Source: an uncultured Traorella sp. (GTDB lineage: Bacteria; Bacillota_I; Bacilli_A; Erysipelotrichales; Erysipelotrichaceae). Taken from it: DNA of 6,099 bases. The DNA lies in NCBI GenBank assembly GCA_945919165.1, contig CAMEIZ010000108.1, positions 1 to 6,099 on the forward strand, written 5' to 3'. The notes under the pieces are model-generated. The model ran no database searches and was not told the origin of the DNA. It saw only the letters and a program-made list of their open reading frames with translations. Shown piece by piece: positions 5,539-6,099 of the stretch (position 1 is the first letter of the stretch; every line of letters starts with the position of its first letter). The translations under genes were made by a program, and so were the position numbers.

Positions 5539-5977
5539 ATGCCTTTTTCACCAGGCATTTTACTCCTTCAATTCTTTCTACCACTACTTTTTCGCCTTTT
5601 TTATAGGCTGTTTCATCCAGACTTTTTGCAGCCCAATCCATATCGTTGACCAAAATTCTGCCTTCAAACGTTTCTTCATCAAAATCCCGGGTCACAATAG
5701 CCAGCTGCCCCACATTCATATCTGAATTGGTAGCATAAATATGTCCCTGAATATGCTTCTTGACAAAGGGCCTGAATGCAATCAAAGTCACAAATGAAAC
5801 CAAAAGAAACAGCACAAGCTGAATATCCATCGTTGCACCGATTACAGATGCGATTAAAGCGACGATACTGCCGCTGAGAAACCATATGGATACAAACTGC
5901 TGAGTGAAAGCTTCAACAAGTGTAAACATCACGCAGGCAATGATCCAAAACAGCAACGCTTGATCCATTCCCATCAT
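5537..5977 (-). CDS. nfeD: NfeD-family membrane protein (short NfeD1b type)
   Basis: A 146-residue protein with three hydrophobic membrane segments at about 7-24, 28-48 and 52-68, followed by a cytoplasmic OB-fold of about 85-145 that carries the family features NVGQLAIVTRDF (88-99), DWAAKS (114-119) and GEKVVVERIEGVKCLV (128-143). This is the short form without the ClpP-like protease domain, the form normally paired with paraslipin-type SPFH proteins; the next gene encodes exactly that. The two probably form a membrane complex. Two ATG codons compete as start: 5977 is 4 bases and 5974 is 7 bases from GGAGG, so 5974 (145 residues) has the better spacing. A third ATG at 5968 is too far. The gene is preceded by a perfect TATAAT box and heads a two-gene unit. 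Family assignment is firm; the biological role is only known in outline. Confidence 0.9.
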   Translation of the reverse strand: MMGMDQALLFWIIACVMFTLVEAFTQQFVSIWFLSGSIVALIASVIGATMDIQLVLFLLVSFVTLIAFRPFVKKHIQGHIYATNSDMNVGQLAIVTRDFDEETFEGRILVNDMDWAAKSLDETAYKKGEKVVVERIEGVKCLVKKA

Positions 5978-5981
5978 ACCG

Positions 5982-5987
5982 CCTCCT
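5982..5987 (-). promoter_or_regulatory. Ribosome binding site of nfeD
   Basis: The minus strand reads AGGAGG followed by CGGT and then two consecutive ATG codons (5977 and 5974). It is a full-strength site; by spacing the second ATG is favoured. Confidence 0.85.
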
Positions 5988-5995
5988 ATATGAGT

Positions 5996-6001
5996 ATTAT
6001 A
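5996..6001 (-). promoter_or_regulatory. -10 box of the nfeD-SPFH promoter
   Basis: A perfect TATAAT on the minus strand, 18 bases before the ATG at 5977. The hexamers 16-18 bases upstream (such as TTTCAT or ATTTCA) are poor matches to TTGACA, so the -35 element is weak or unusual. The implied leader is very short, with transcription starting near the ribosome binding site. Confidence 0.5.
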
Positions 6002-6045
6002 CCTGATTTTATGATAAATGAAATAGATATGACAGATTTGTAAGG

Positions 6046-6065
6046 AAGCTCTTTTAAAAGATCTT
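6046..6065. repeat. Near-perfect palindrome between divergent transcription units
   Basis: Nine of ten base pairs match around a centre at 6055/6056; the inner 12 bases, TCTTTTAAAAGA, are perfect. An overlapping perfect palindrome, AAAAGATCTTTT, occupies 6056-6067. The element lies where the -35 region of the putative plus-strand promoter would be, so an operator is plausible. It is AT-rich, and an even palindrome without a loop is a poor terminator. Confidence 0.4.
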
Positions 6066-6074
6066 TTTTTCCTG

Positions 6075-6092
6075 TATACTAGAAGTAAGGAG
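6075..6092 (+). promoter_or_regulatory. Putative -10 box and ribosome binding site of a divergent gene beyond the right edge
   Basis: The plus strand has TATACT at 6075-6080 and AAGGAG at 6087-6092, followed by AAGTTAT at the very end. If the next base is G, an ATG would begin at 6098 with suitable spacing from the ribosome binding site. No codons of this gene are visible. The -35 region is not recognisable. Confidence 0.35.
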
Positions 6093-6099
6093 AAGTTAT

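Noticed and set aside
5529..5558. Ten-residue N-terminal extension of the SPFH protein from 5558
   Set aside because: It would overlap the nfeD end, has no ribosome binding site, and puts charged residues before the membrane segment; ATG 5528 follows a perfect AGGAGGG.
5474..5725. 83-codon plus-strand reading frame
   Set aside because: Spans the antisense of the SPFH start and the nfeD end; its Phe/Ile-rich look comes from complementary Lys/Glu and membrane codons.
5679..5885. 68-codon minus-strand frame, cysteine-rich
   Set aside because: An alternative frame within nfeD; the nfeD frame has membrane segments, an OB-fold and a strong ribosome binding site.
1..6099. Mobile element, CRISPR, tRNA or defence system
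   Set aside because: No terminal inverted repeats, transposase or integrase motifs, regularly spaced repeats, or tRNA-like cloverleaf were seen; the gene content is metabolic, signalling and housekeeping.

Overview
The window looks like chromosomal DNA from a low-GC, anaerobic, fermentative member of the Bacillota (Firmicutes), of the Clostridia or Erysipelotrichia kind. The signs are AT-rich sequence, strong AGGAGG ribosome binding sites, tightly packed co-directional genes, TATAAT-type promoters and oxygen-sensitive iron-sulfur hydrogenases. The exact taxon cannot be fixed from the sequence. All seven recognisable genes lie on the minus strand, so transcription runs from right to left. No tRNA, rRNA, CRISPR array, insertion sequence or other mobile element was seen.

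Right part (about 6099 to 4634): a membrane-quality pair, a short NfeD protein followed 8 bases later by an SPFH/paraslipin protein of the QmcA type. A TATAAT box precedes the pair and a small intrinsic terminator hairpin overlaps the second stop codon. At the extreme right edge a near-perfect palindrome, a TATACT box and an AAGGAG motif suggest a divergent plus-strand gene starting at or just beyond the end of the window.

Middle (4629 to 4137): a DNA-deoxyinosine (hypoxanthine) glycosylase of UDG family 6. It has no visible Shine-Dalgarno sequence and ends in a strong terminator whose perfect 10-bp stem contains its stop codon.

Left part (4114 to 1): a compact hydrogen-metabolism and hydrogen-sensing operon with its own extended -10 promoter. 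The order is a group B-type [FeFe] hydrogenase, a small thioredoxin-fold [2Fe-2S] ferredoxin, a HydS-type (group C) [FeFe] hydrogenase with ferredoxin, H-cluster, RnfB-like FeS, PAS and helical-tail segments, and a SpoIIE/PP2C-type phosphatase cut off by the left edge. Gaps and overlaps are 10 bases, a 4-base ATGA overlap and an 8-base overlap, so the four products are probably made together. The simplest reading is that the first hydrogenase turns over H2 with ferredoxin, HydS reads H2 or redox state at a modified H-cluster, and the phosphatase passes on the signal. Its target is not in the window. An 18-base Rex-like (or Crp/Fnr-like) dyad covers the operon's -10 box, which suggests redox control of transcription as well.

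This hydrogenase/HydS/phosphatase association is known in anaerobic Bacillota (for example HydA2-HydS of Ruminococcus albus), so the layout itself is not new. The signalling output remains poorly understood and is the most interesting part of the window.
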